NCBI GenBank assembly: GCA_035236585.1
Contig: CP141130.1
Location: 34,359,501 to 34,423,500, forward strand
Direction of reading: 5' to 3'
Origin: Warburgia ugandensis
Lineage: Eukaryota; Streptophyta; Magnoliopsida; Canellales; Canellaceae
Length of the DNA stretch: 64,000 bases
Shown here: positions 12,438 to 25,508 of the stretch, piece by piece
How positions within the stretch are numbered: the stretch's first letter is position 1
Layout: each line of letters begins with the position of its first letter
Notes under the pieces: model-generated
Databases searched by the model: none
Seen by the model: the letters and a program-made list of their open reading frames with translations, nothing else
Told to the model about the DNA's origin: nothing
Program-made: the position numbers and the translations under genes

Positions 12438-15400
12438 TGTAATAACCCCAATTTTTGTAATTGATTGAGAAAATTAATAAAGTTTGAGTTTTAGAAATTC
12501 CGGGCTAGAATATTAGGGTTATTTAGAATATACTTCTTATAAAAGTATAATCAAGGGTTGAGAGATGTATAATTAAAATTGAACTAAGCAAACCCTTCAG
12601 AATGACTGTAAGCACGACAAATTCTGAATTCGGGTGAAAAATCCTTAATTTTCTTTATTTTATGGACAAAAGGGTAAAATAGTAAATTTACCCATAATCG
12701 AGATCTGAGACATCAAAATTTAGAATGTGCTGAGAAATACGAATCCAATAACACTAAGTATGCTCAATTCTGAGATCATGGGAATAAACCTTAATTTTAT
12801 TATACATAAAAGGCAAAATGGTCTTTTTACACTATGTGGGTCCCACATGGGGCCCACAAGGGACCTAAAAAGGAATCCTATGACCAGCCCACATGAAATC
12901 ATGAGTCAAACCCCTACTAGATAGTAGTGGAGAAAAAGGTGGAGGTGGAGAATCCAATGCTAATTAAATAATAAAAAATAAACCATAATCATTACACATA
13001 ATCATGAAAAAAGACCAAAAATGCCTATAAATACACCCCAAAAAATCCTCTAAAAATGTCCATAAAATTCTCACAAAATTATCTTGATTTTCCCTGCAAA
13101 ACCTGACATAGATCCATTCTCAAAATCCCAAAACTCCCAAAAGATCTCTCTCTTTCATTTTCTCTCTCCTCTCTCTAGATTGGAGCAAGAGACCTAAATT
13201 CAATTAGGCACTTTGTTCCAAATCAAATATCACAGATCTCACTATATAAAATTTCTTACCATACTTTAGCTACAGAATGCCCACAGAAATTTCAAGATCC
13301 AACGGTTCAAACAACGAAAATCACAAGACAAGTGGATCTTGGGCTATCTTATCATCAAAACTGGTATTCTCTTAATTTGGACTATATAACCAACATTTTT
13401 CTCCAATCAGGTAGGTGGAACTACTTCCTAGACATATTTATTGTTGTTTAATGAAAATTTTATTTTATTATAATTTGATTTGGGTGAAAAATTGTAAAAA
13501 ATAACGTAAAGATTAGAACTTTTAATTCATGATTATTGACGGCTCAGATGGAAAATCTGACCTAACCAATCAATCCAGAAGGTTCCAAAACCCCTAGGGT
13601 AAAAGTTTCACCAAATTATATTAGGTTTTGGACCCTCAATTGAGAGGGATTGATTGAACGATCCAGAACGGATTGTCTCCGCATGAAAATGAGGTAGTGT
13701 TTTTGCACGAGCGCCAGTCATCGGGCGAGCATGTCACGCATTTGTCCTGGTGATAGAGGTGCCGCCCAACCAGTCTACCTAGCCCGTTCCGCCAGAATGA
13801 TCTGGGTTGTCCATTCCGATGGGCCCAGATCATATCTAGGCGCTAAGAATGGATTGTGAACTTTCGGACTCAATTTAGGAGTCATATGAACTCCAAATTG
13901 AGATCGGAAAGAAGCTATGAAAATCTTACAACCTCTAGTTTCTTATGAAATGATAAAATGGAGAAAATATCTTATGAAACTTTCTATATTTAGGAAATAA
14001 GTTTTCAATTTTCAAGATCTTTAAGATCTGAGGTGATCAGATCTTGGTAATCTATTTTAATAATGATATACTATTAAAATAAAGTGATATCTACGGCTTA
14101 TTTGGACATATCTGAGATATAGTAAGGGATCTACCCGTTATGGTAGAAAAATCCTAAAAATACAAAGGGACCCATTTGATCAAGAAGATCAAGTGTGATC
14201 AGATCCTTGGGATGGATTGAATGAATGTTAATATGATGAAATCCAAGGAGATCATGGATTGAATATGACAAAAACAAAGCAATATGATCTTTGGACCTTA
14301 ATGAAGAAAAACCCCTAAATGTAATTAAAACCCTTGATTACATTATGTAATTAATAGAGCCTCGCTCTTCCCCTACCTTTCGTTGACATTTGTGAGGTCT
14401 AAATGCCTCCTTACATGAGGATTGAAGTAACCACTTTGTGTTCACCCATTCAGCTAGTAAGCCTTAGCCAATTGAAAATAAGAGGAGCAGTCTATACTTA
14501 GGCTGAAATAAGTTACCTTCATCCAGCAAAACATTAACTGGTTGAATACTAATAGTAAGAGCATAAAAAGGTTAGTAAATTATCTAACCCTAATAAAAAT
14601 TGTAAGAAAGATAAGGATGATCAAATAAGATCCATTAGATCTTGAATGATCAAGAACAATAAGAATAAGAATATTGTATTATATTTAGTATACATGTTTA
14701 TTAGTATGCATGTTATAGATCAAATCTAGTTCGTTAGATTAGATAATCAAAACCCTTAATCAAAGATGATTCAAGGAAGAAAACCAAGATCATCCTCCTT
14801 AGGGATGATCCAATAACTGAACTTAGATCCAAGAAGAACTAGATGATAAAAGATCTAGGACCTTGATCTTTATCAACAAGTGTAGATTGTCGATCAAAGG
14901 ATCTATGAAAGATTATGATCAAGGAAATGGACACACAAAGACTTAGAGATAGAAAATACTTAGATGTGAATGATTTAAAGATCATTCTAAACATCAGATT
15001 TAGTGATCAATAGGATTGTTCATAATTTATATATATTGACAGTATGTATGGATGTATAGATTACATACATCAGTCAGGATCATGGAAGATCTGGGAAAAG
15101 GGATCACTACTTGAAGGTAGGAGGATTTGATGAATGCATGGGATGTACATGATTGAACCCATGACCTTATGTTGACAAGAGTAATGTTAATACTTGTATT
15201 AAATCCCCTAAAACCCTTAGGATCCAACCAAACACATATAAAATGGTTAAGGACTAGACTCTAAGTGAATAGGGAACTAGAAGATATTTCAGCCCTAAGT
15301 AAACAGACAGATTGTCTGATATGTATGAAATCTATTTTACATACAAGCTTGGAGGCTTGTGATTTTGTTTTAATAGGCATAAGCCTGGGGGATGCTATGG

Positions 15401-16395
15401 TAGAGGAGTTATGAGGGTTTGGCCACTTGCTTCTTGAAATTTGATGATTTGATGATACCTTGCCCTATGAGAGGCTAAAAGTCGGGTGGGGCAATTATGG
15501 GAAGGCCACCACTGTGAAAGTCCTGTCTCCCCATATGAGCAGTGATATAATATTTTCATCGTGGTATCAGTGGTAAACAGGGCAGTCATCAAAGTGCACA
15601 AGTACAGATCAGACTGTAGCATGGTAGCCCTTTGATTATTTTGCACTATGATGCATATGAGAATAGGCATAGTGAAATGTCTTATGTTTTAGCATACTGA
15701 AATGCTAGGTCATTGTATATTACCAATATTTCCCAAGAAGGGAATGATATTTACTACTTTCATAAATTTAACTGATTTACCCATGTATAGTATGCATGTA
15801 TATGGATGTACATATATTACAAAGTAAAGAGTAGAGACATGAATATGCTTAGGGATAATAGGATTATGAAGTATTAGAATTATATTGTCAATTATTATGC
15901 TTCTTGAATCCCCTATCAAGCATTGCTTGCTATGATATTGTAAATGTTGCAATGTTTACAATATCTTAGATACAAGGAAGGAGAGTTAGGAGCTCAAGAC
16001 GATAGAAGACTTGGAGAGAATAATCTTCAAGTCATACCCCTTGAAGGCATGTATTTTGCTTTGTTTGGGAGTATTGTATTGTAATGAGAGTTTCATTTTA
16101 TGGTGAGCTTTGAGTTTTGGATTATGTAATTTGGACAAGTATTGTAATGGATTTGGCTGTACTGTGAACCACTGGATGGATTCTGGAATTTAATAAAAGT
16201 ATATTCCTTCAATGGAATTTTATCTTGTGCAAAGTTCTACTTATGTTATGTATGAAGTCATGACTTGGGGTTTTACAAAATAAGTTCTAAAGAAAAGAAT
16301 TTCTGCTGCTATGTTTTGCAAAATTTTTTTACTATTAAGGGCTTTGCCTTTCAAAATATATTATAAAATGTGTTACAAAAACCCAGGTCGTCACA
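12438..16395 (+). mobile_element. B1: solo LTR (Ty3/gypsy type) inserted in A
   Basis: A 3958-bp unit starts TGTAATAACCCCAATTTTTG and ends CAGGTCGTCACA, flanked on both sides by CATGT. It has no internal region, primer site or second LTR, so it is best read as a solo LTR left by recombination between two LTRs. It is collinear with B2 (24949-29881). The ends resemble the LTR of element G, whose primer site is iMet type, so the parent was probably a Ty3/gypsy chromovirus-like family. TATAAATA lies at 13026-13033 and a polyadenylation-like AATAAA near 16192. It contains no coding sequence. Confidence 0.87.
13026..13033 (+). promoter_or_regulatory. TATA box in solo LTR B1
   Basis: TATAAATA followed by CACCCC is found at the same relative place in B2 (25501-25508). 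Conservation between copies supports it as the LTR core promoter. Confidence 0.6.
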
Positions 16396-17752
16396 CATGT
16401 TACCACTCTTGTCTACACAAGTTGGGCTATCATTATCAAATTCAAAGGTGAGAGATTTTGCGTGCATGCATGCATTCATTCACCATGCCAGCAAGCTTCC
16501 GAGTGAAGCCATGCAAGTCCAAAATTTATACACATGCCCCATTTTTCTTTTTGAATTCAAAATTCATGCAATTGGGGCCCACAACTAGATTAGTCACTCT
16601 CACTCACTCACGTCCACAAAAAAAAAACATGAAGTGTTTTCCATGAACATGGGGAACGTGTTTCCTATGAATAGGAGAAAACATGTTTCACTTATTAGAA
16701 AATGTGTTGCCCATGGAGAAAAATAGGAGCTCAAAACATGTTTTACTTTGGAGTGAGAATATAGAAAATGTATAGCTTAAAATCAATGAGATAAAGGTTG
16801 AGTCAAGGGCTAGGATTGATGTATTCTTAGAGCCATCCTAAGCTCCCTAAAGTGGAGGTTTTGTATTGGGAAAGGAAATAGGAAAAGGGGGATAAACCTA
16901 TACATCTTAGATATGATTCTAAGAGAAATTTTAGGATTTGAGAGAGAGATTCAAGGAAGATGTTCTTAGGTGGACCAATGGTAATTCATAAAATAAGAGG
17001 AAGTTACCTCAGGTAGAGAGGAGACTTCACATAATTAGGATAGGAGGAAGGGAGAAAGCATGGTATTTAGAAGCTAGGAAGGATTGTTTTCATAAATAGC
17101 TTAATTTATTTTATTTTGGAAAAGATGTGTTGTATTTAGAAGAGGAATGACATGTTGCTTTTGGAGATGTTAAGATAGCTTTGAGAAATGACAGTAACGT
17201 GTTTTATTTTGAAGGCCCTTCACTTAGGAAAGACTTGTTTCACTTAGGGAAGAAAATAGAAGGACATGTGGCAGTTATAAGGAGAAGAATGACTTTCTAA
17301 ATGGGGTAGAAGATGTTTTATTTTGAAAAGAGAAAGAAAAGAGGACCCTTTTTAGGAGAGTTTTTTGTCTTTTGGTTTAAAGTTTTCTCTTCTCCTTGGT
17401 GAGTGACAAATCAGAGGAAGAGAGCTCTTGGCTTGGTGAGGAGTAGATCTTAGAGGTTGTAAAAGCTTAGTGCTGGACCCTTCAAGGAAGCTGCTAGGGG
17501 TCCATCTTCAATCCGAGTTTGGGAAGTCTTTTTTTATTTATTTTTTTCTTTCTTATTTTAATCATGTTCTTGTAATGTTTTCAAACTTGGTTCCTATAAA
17601 ATTTCTCTTTTTGATCAGTTTTGATGTTTAGACGTTAAGATTCTATGTTTTATTCTAGCTCTTCAATATAGATTTGCTTTATAGTTTTAGCTCTTGTTCA
17701 TTAGTTTTATGTTGCTTAGTATAGGAGTTACTTTGTTCTAAGGTTAGCCTAG
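16396..17752 (+). repeat. 3' LTR of A, piece 2 of 5
   Basis: Resumes with CATGT after B1 and aligns to 5' LTR positions from about 2770 to 4070. It ends with CCTAG (17748-17752), the target duplication of element C; the empty site TTTAGCCTAGAATTAAG is visible in the 5' LTR near 4060. Confidence 0.87.
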
Positions 17753-19924
17753 TGATAAGTGTTCAATTTTGTATAGAAGTACTCAATTAGTAATCCATGT
17801 GTTATATAATCTAGTGTTATTTCTAGGGTTTTTCTAGAATTTCATCACACATGCATTTCTTGCTAATAATTCAAAAGTTTGATATTGTTCAAGATCAAGA
17901 GCAAATCAAGAGTATATATGTGAATAATCATAATTTTTAAGGATTTAATTAGGGTTTTTACTCTTTTATAGTAGTGAGATAATGATCCAATGGCCGAGAT
18001 TGCTTAAGATGATAATTAAATATTAAGATCAAAAGAGAAAGGTAAGATCTAAAATTCATCATTCCACAGCTCAATCAAGGCTCAAAATCATCCTAGGCCA
18101 CGTAAAAAAGCAAATGGAAGTTGTTGTTTTAAATGAAACTTGCAAGCACACAAATCATTTGCAGTATAGAATGCTAGTAAAGTTGATCCAACAAGGTGTT
18201 GAACTAATTTGATGCTAATGGTCCCTACTTTAGACTATCCAACATAGCCAAAATTCAAGAGATATTTAACCTAATCTAAAATTGAAAATTAACACAAGGA
18301 ATGGGAAATTATGCTAAAATTAAAAACTTGCCAAAATTAAAAACTTTCCTAGAACACGCACTTTCTAAATTAAAACTTTCCTAAATTGAAACTTTCTAAT
18401 TTGATGATTTTCCTAAATTAAAACTTTCCTAGAGTGAAGCTTCCCTAAAGTGCAATTTTCTAAAATCATGACTTTCTAAGATGAAATTAGAAAGAACTAA
18501 ACTATCCTATATGCAGCTAATCTTAACACATGGAGAACTAAACTTAGTTAAACAAACTAATTGAAAGATGTAAAACGTGGACAACATGTTGTGTATGGAA
18601 CTTGAACTTTATGTAGGGATATAACTATGGAGAATTGCATGTCTGAAGCATGGAGAAGGATTAAACTGATGAATGAACTAAACTATCATGTCTTATATGA
18701 AATTATAGCAATGAAACCTTAATCAAACAAGCTACTTCATAATGAAATTATCATCAAAACCATGCGTGTAATCTAATGGATTTTTACATGAATTTTAAAG
18801 GTGTTGCTTTGATGCAAATCAATAGATGAATGTTGGAATTGAACATAAAAAATCTATATTAAGCAGCCATGAACATAAAATTTAATTCATGTAACATAAT
18901 GGAAACTTTTCACCATGAGCATAGAAGTAAGAATTGCATTGATTGAATGTGTCAAAAAACAATTCGGGTATGCATCCTCCAAGGACTTGTGCACATCGTA
19001 CATGATCAGAAAACAATCACTTATCCTACTCTTATAATCTTGATATTCAAGGGAAAAACTTATAGCATATGAGCAATGACCAATGGAAACTAAAGAATAC
19101 AAAGGTGGAATTCAATAGAAGATAAAAGTGAATCAAAAGGAAATGAAAGGTGAAGGGAAAAACTAGATTCAAGATGACTTCCCTTGGCTTTCACTTCAAG
19201 AGAAAACTAGCCTTGAATCGTAGTCTTTAAGGCAAGGAAAGAACAAAGAAAAGCAAGTAGAAACTAGCATGAAAGTCTAAGATCAAACAAGAGAGAATAA
19301 GTGAAGAGAACCAACCTTGAATGGAGATCAAACAACCTAACACTAGATGTGGAATAGCTTGGAGAGATGCCTCACACCATAGGAAGAGAGTATCCACCCC
19401 AAAAGAGAAGAAGTTTAAGGCAAAAGAGAAAAGAAAGTAGGGGAAGAAGAGGACACCATCCTCAAGGGGAAGGAGGCATCCTTCCCTCCCTTGGAAAATT
19501 ACTCTCTCCACTTAAGTTTTTGTGGGTCTTATAAGTCTTTCCCTATATTTTCTAGTGTGGCCTAAAAGTAAGGTGTGGTAGGGATGAAAATTGAGGAATT
19601 GTGTGGCTAAGATGATGAGATAGTAAGGGTTTTAAAGGATGGAAAGAAGGAATAGGTGGCTTCCATCTTTTGGAAGTAGAGTAGGTGGGAGATGCTACCT
19701 TTCTAGGAAGGGGTGTATCCCCTTCAAATTTATAGTGGTATTTGGTGGTGAGGTGGAAAGTGATAAAAAGATGGGAAAGTAGGAAAAAAACCAATATTGG
19801 AAGGCTCTCATTCTATTGGTCCATATTCCAACTTATCCTAATAAGATTTTCCTTAATTATCTTCAAAATATCCCTTAAAATCTCATGGATAATCCTCTTG
19901 AATTTCATCCAATCCTAGCCTTCC

Positions 19925-20135
19925 ATTTAGCTTAGCTTGACGGCTTATATGGCTGACTTTGAAGGCTCCATTGGCTAGGCTTCAAGGCTAGCTTTGGAAG
20001 CTTTCTTGACTTGGCTCCATGGCTCAATTCCTTGGCTTGAGTGGTTTGGCTTGAATTCCTTAGCTTGCACTTTGGCTTGAATTCCTTAGCTTGCACCTTC
20101 TCTCATGGCTTATATGGCTAAGGTGGCTTAAGTGG
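19925..20135. repeat. Degenerate TGGCTTGA-type short repeats
   Basis: About 200 bp built from variants of GGCTT, TGGCTTGAATTCCTTAGC and TTGGCTCCATGGCTC. Two neighbouring copies of GGCTTGAATTCCTTAGCTTG are nearly exact. The complementary words (AAGCC, TTAAGCCA) dominate 20830-21000. Confidence 0.75.
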
Positions 20136-20550
20136 CTTCCATGCAATGTTGATGGGAATGCACGACTTACTTCATGGGCCCACTTTGGCAATCTTTAGAT
20201 ACTTTAATCACATCCATTGCTGGTCCACAGGATGATCTTACCTTTTGGTTTCATGTTGGATTGATGATTCTTAACTTTTGACTAGATCATTTGATCTTAA
20301 TCATCAATGTTCATTACGATCAATCTCGCCAGTCGGATCATCATCTCTCTCTACAAAAGATAAAAAATTCTAATTAAAACTTAAAAAAGATGATTAATCG
20401 CATATGTACATTGGATTAACTTCTAGACCTACAAAATAACAAACTTTTGCTTCATTAGGTCATAAATGCATGTGCTACAAATTTTGATCTAAAAACCCTT
20501 ATCAATACTCATTCTAATTACCAGACTTAAAGAGCTTGCTAACTTTATTT

Positions 20551-20823
20551 ATTGTCACTACCTCCCCATGTTAGGATTGGGTAATTGGTGTTCTTGCTGC
20601 CTTCCTTGACTTGGTAGCCTTTTCTTAGGCTCCCTCTTCGATATCGAACCCTAATTCTCTGTCACCAGTCACCACTATAGTAGGTAGCTATCTTGCTACC
20701 AAAAGTTGATAGGGAAAAAATTTGAATGATGCGTCACTAGCATGAAGGCCATGCCATCTGTCAAGTTATCATGAATCATTTGAGCAAATTACCCAATCCT
20801 GACACAGGGAGGCAGTAACAATT
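20551..20823. repeat. Foldback/MITE-like unit with 37-bp inverted ends
   Basis: Left arm 20551-20587 and right arm 20787-20823 are inverted repeats (ATTGTCACTACCTCCC against the complement ATTGTTACTGCCTCCC), agreeing through TAGGATTGGGTAATT apart from a few transitions. The interior of about 200 bp includes a TAGGTAGCTATCTTGCTACC partial palindrome. I see no clear target duplication. It could be a small non-autonomous DNA element or a hairpin native to LTR C. Confidence 0.7.
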
Positions 20824-20829
20824 CCACCA

Positions 20830-21000
20830 CCTTTGCATGTATTAGAGCCATGAAAGTCACTTAAGCCATTAAGGAAAGCTAAGGTAGCCAAGTCATACAA
20901 GTCTTGAAGCCAAGGGACTAAGCCACTCAAGCTATCAAGCAATGAGCCATCAAAGTGATCTATTAAGCCATATTAGCTATGCTACATGGAGCCACACTGT
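20830..21000. repeat. Short AAGCC repeats, complementary to the 19925-20135 run
   Basis: Repeated TTAAGCCA, AGCCAAG and GAGCCA words, the reverse complements of the GGCTT words on the other side of the foldback. Pairing would be imperfect, but this gives C a large-scale inverted symmetry. Confidence 0.6.
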
Positions 21001-22673
21001 TGGAGGAAGATTTTAAGCAATTATTCTGTGCTATAATTTTTGAGTTTCAAGAGGATAATTAGAAGTAATTTGGGTGATAATCAATATGGTAAGATAGGAT
21101 GCGAGGTGGACCAATCATGGAAGAGCCCATTCTTTATCTTCTTCCCATCTTTCTCTATCATTCTCCCTCTCTATCTCCATATTTCAAAGGAAAATCACAC
21201 ATGAAACAAGGTGGGGCCACCTCCTTGAAAAGGGGTTCTTCCAACCTTGCCACTTTCATTGAAGATTCCCATCTTGCCACCTCTTTCCACTCACTTTCCT
21301 AGCACCTTCCTAGTTTCCTACTTACATCTTTAGAGTCCTACTTCTAATCTCCTATGTTACCAATCTCTATCTTATCTTTACCTTATCCCCTCATTCTTAT
21401 CCCTTAGAATAGAATCCTAACAAACTTAAAAATTTGAAAATAGTTTATAAAAATCCAAGGCATTCCATGAATTCTGGAAGCAACAAGCTCTCCATGATTT
21501 TTATCCAAGTACTAAGAAGCACTGCACCTTCCTCCTTGGCTGGCACCCCATGCACTCAAGCTCATTTTCTCCTTCAAGTTTCAAGCATTATTTCTCCTTT
21601 TAAGTTCCAAGCTTTTTAGGTTTACTTTGCCTTTTGTTTTATTTCCATATTTGTTTGTTTACTTATTGTTTTAGGTGCATTATTCCTCCCTTGTTTCCTT
21701 CAAGTTTTGCCTATCTTGCCTTAGTTATCATTGATTCAAAGATTGCCTACCCCTTATGGTGACAGCCAAGAGAAAGTGATCTTTTGATCCTCTTGGTTTA
21801 TTTGCTTGTACATCTTGTTTCTCCCTTGTTATTTGCTAGTTCCTTGCCATCTTTCACCTCCATTCTACATCTCTTTTGCTCTTGATTCTTCTTTGGTGAA
21901 CACACATGTTATCTTTAATTTGACCTTTGGATTATTTTGAAGTGGTTGAAAACAAGTTGTTGGAATGATTTTAGATACTTGGAGTTGACACATAATTCTC
22001 ACTATACATAAGTACTCGCATCTTGAATTGTAATATTTTACATCACTAAAAAGTCCATGGTCATTGCACACTTCTTTGATTGATTTCCATGCCTTAAATT
22101 TCTTCAAATTTTGCTTCTTGAATCATACGCATATTTCCATGCCCAAACACTCATGCATCATGAGCATCATCCTAGTTTAGATTTTCCATGTGCATCTTGC
22201 TTAGCTCTTAGGAACGCATTTGCATATTAAGTTGTTTAGTTAGATTTCATGTGCACAAGGTAAGGAACAGTATGCACCACCCTTAATTCCTTTCAAAAGT
22301 TCCAGATGCTCAACTCCATGGAGCATGTGCATGGTACTTGAGTTGAAGTTTGTTAGTTCATTGTTTAATCCCTTGTTTAGTTCTAGTTTAAGATTTCCTT
22401 GATTAAGCTGTTGCATTTTAGATTGGTTTAGAAACTTTATAAGTTTTGTTTTTAGAGATTGTTATCTTCATCAAGTTTCCTTGGTTATGGTTTCCTATTT
22501 TATGCATGTTAAGTTTCCTTTTTATTTACTTTCTTAGTTAAATAAAAAGACAATCTTCCTTTGGCTAGAAATAAAGATTTAAATAAGAACCAATCAACAT
22601 ACACAATTGTGAGATTCCTTGTGGGACCTCTCTCATGTGCATGAGGTTGTGAATAATTTCAAAGCATACACCA

Positions 22674-22947
22674 CCTAGAATTAATCAAAAGTATATGGCC
22701 ATGTTAAGACTTCTTTTTCATAAATTTTGGATGTGTTTTGCTGGCATAAATGGATAAATTTCACTATTAATTAGATCCATCATCATGAGTAGCTAAATTT
22801 TCCATCTAGGGTGATGATGAAGTCACATTGATCAATAGTTCCATTTGTGTATGAGTGATCTTTAGATTTTAGAAATCAAATGATCATTTCTTATAGTTTC
22901 TCATATAGTTTAATATGCATAGTCAATATTATTTTTATGGGAACTAT
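22674..22947 (+). repeat. 3' LTR of A, piece 3 of 5
   Basis: Resumes with CCTAG and aligns to the 5' LTR segment around 4065-4260 (GGATGTGTTTTGC, then GATGAAGTCACATT). It ends with ACTAT (22943-22947), the target duplication of D. Confidence 0.86.
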
Positions 22948-24948
22948 TGTTAAGTGTTTAATTTTGGCCAAAATACCCTTAATTTAGCATTTAATTAGAT
23001 CATCAAACTCATCAATTTGATATTTTTAAAAGAAAATATGAATTTTAGCTGAAATTGACCATTCAACCATTAATTTGTAAAATTTAATGGTCAGATGATC
23101 ATTAGAGCTAATCAGATGCTTAATTTATAGTTTAGATGACTCTAATCTAGTCTTATATTTTGTAGATCAAATAGATCATAGTTTGGACAACTAATTCTAT
23201 TGTGCAAATCAGTTGGATTGGATATTAATGGCTCGAATTGTGCTGATTGGTGTTAAATAAAAAATAAATGGTGCAGATTATCTAAAAGGGCATTGAATGA
23301 ACCAGATAACTCACAAAGCAATATGGAATGGTTTCTTAAAATAAAATGAATTTTAATTAGAGGAAAGGACATCATGGATAAGATTTTCTAAATAAGAGAT
23401 CAACTTGGGAATGAAGAGCTGCATAATTAAAGGGGGTAAAAGTTTCCTAGTGGGAAACTAACTCTTTACCGCAAGGAACATTTAAAGGAAAGTAGAGGGT
23501 GGAAACAAAAAATAGAAGGAGCTCCAAAGAGGAGACCTGGAGGAATAGCAAGGCTATAAAGGCTATCTCTGATCTCTACCATCGGTCATCCCCCTTGGAC
23601 TATAACTATTTTAGTTCCTGTATTCTTCCACTTTCCTCAGTTATTTTTCCTTCGTTATCTTTTCATTTCAATTTAGTTTCATCGTTGTTTGTTTTCTTTA
23701 TTTCTATTCACTGATCAAAATTTCATAATTCTTCTCTTTTCTCTATTTCTGTCACTGCTCTAAACCGTAGACAGGCAAAGGACTGCACTAGGTAGTCCAC
23801 CTCCTTTCCTTCATCCTTGCTCTCTCTTCCCCTCTCTTCTTCATTTTCTATCATGTACCCAGCCTCCATCTCTATCTCTTTTCTTCCCTGTAGCACCCAA
23901 CTCTAGGTTGCGCCTCCATAGTAGATCATCGCACCCAAATTCTATTCCCCCTCTCTCTGCTCACTCTTTTCTCCTTCCTCTACACCGCATCGGCACGCAT
24001 CAAGCAGAAGGCACCGTAGATCCCCATATATTTCTCTCTCTCTCTCTCTCTCAAGCTCATCTTCTTCATTGCAATAGCCAATCTCACCTCTGTATCACAC
24101 CTCACTCCCGCTTGCTCCTCCTCTGTTCATTGGCCAAAAACCAGCACTGCACGATACCAGGAAGCACCAAGCAGTATTGGTGTGTTAATTTTTTTTAAAA
24201 AATTTCTTCCTCCTTTTCTTCCCTCTATCTCATCTCTTCTCTAGCACCTTTGACTTCCTCTGTTCCACCAATTTTTTCTGTTTTACGAGAAAAAGAAGGA
24301 ACTTTCAGTAAAAATTCCAATTTTGCCCTTAGCAGAATAATTTCAATTACATTTTCATCCTGTTACTGTTCTTATTAGTGTTCTATTTTATTCTTGCTTT
24401 TTTTATCTATGTTTTGTGTTATTCTATGATTAATCCAAGAATTTTTTTATCAATCCCTGTTTTAAAAAATGTTTAACTGAATCAACGATTCTGCTTTAAT
24501 AAATAGGATTTCTTCAATTTCTCATCTGTTTCACACCCAATTTTCAATCAACTTCCAGATCTTTTTCTTAAGACATTTTACAGCTTGTTTATCATTCCCG
24601 ATCTTCAATCTGAGGTTCAAAAATCAGATCTAAGCTGTTAAAACCCAAAATCCTTATCTAGACTAGATCTTTGAAATTTTGGAGAATTTGCCTAATCCAT
24701 CTGTTGGATCATTAATCAGAAGCATCATAAAGAGATTGATGAAGGTAAATCAAGATTCAAGATATTAGATTTGAATAAAATGATGTGATCAAGCTGGGGA
24801 AGTATATTTCTCTTTCTTTCTTTTTTTTGTTAAAGTTTTCTCTTTTTCAATTGGACCTCTGTAATTTCCATTGATTAAATATATATGAATTTTGATTGCA
24901 CTTTGATTTAGTTTCTATCGCTTATTTTTAATTTTTGAATAATTAAAT
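22948..24948 (+). repeat. 5' LTR of D, part 1
   Basis: First 2.0 kb of D's 5' LTR, aligning with 32898-34880. A TATAAA box lies at 23555-23560 and its counterpart at 33484. A CT-rich segment with a short (CT)n run near 24031-24051 matches the longer one at 33934. It ends with TAAAT (24944-24948), the target duplication of B2. Confidence 0.87.
23555..23560 (+). promoter_or_regulatory. TATA box in D LTR
   Basis: GGCTATAAAGG is conserved in both LTR copies (also 33484-33489) and is followed by CT-rich sequence, consistent with a core promoter. Confidence 0.5.
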
Positions 24949-25500
24949 TGTAATAACCCCAATTTTTGTAAATTGATTGAGAAAATCAATTTAGTTTGAA
25001 TTTTTAAAAATTATAGGCTGAAATATTAAGTTATTAGAAATTCTCTTTTTATAGATATTAAAACATGATTTAAACTTACAAATTATGAATGCACTCAAAA
25101 AGTTGATCGAAATGACACTAAGTACATTCAATTCCAAGTTAAAATGAAAAATCCCTAATTTTCTCCATTTTTATGCATAAAAGGGTAAAATAGTAATTTT
25201 ACCCATAATCAAGATCTAAAACTTTAATATTTATAATGTACTTAGAAATACGATTCCAACACCACTAAGTATGGTCAATTCCGAGTATAGGAGAATAAAA
25301 TGAATTTTTCTCCATAAAATGGCAAAATGGTCCTTTCACACTTCTGTGGGGCCAACAAATGGATCCAACAGCTAGAAAACATGTAATGAGTGGTCAAACC
25401 ACTACTAGCTAATAGTGGAGAAGGAGGTGGTAGTGGAGGATCAATGTTAATTTAATATTCAAAAGAATTAAAACATAATTATGAAAAATTCAAAAACATC

Positions 25501-25508
25501 TATAAATA
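25501..25508 (+). promoter_or_regulatory. TATA box in solo LTR B2
   Basis: TATAAATA followed by CACCCCC, in the same place as 13026-13033 in B1. Confidence 0.6.

Larger units (their letters stand above)
17753..22673 (+). mobile_element. C: 4.9-kb LTR-like insertion, probable solo LTR
   Basis: A 4921-bp block starts TGATAAGTG and ends ATACACCA, with CCTAG on both sides (17748-17752 and 22674-22678). TG...CA ends and a 5-bp duplication indicate an LTR element. I found no primer site, paired LTRs or pol motifs, so a very long solo LTR is the simplest reading. Its last 100 bases (TCCTTGTGGGACC and onward) resemble the LTR ends of A and D, pointing to the same Athila/Tat-like group. It contains a foldback unit at 20551-20823 and runs of GGCTT-type short repeats. 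Open frames inside are short and match nothing I know. Confidence 0.7.
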
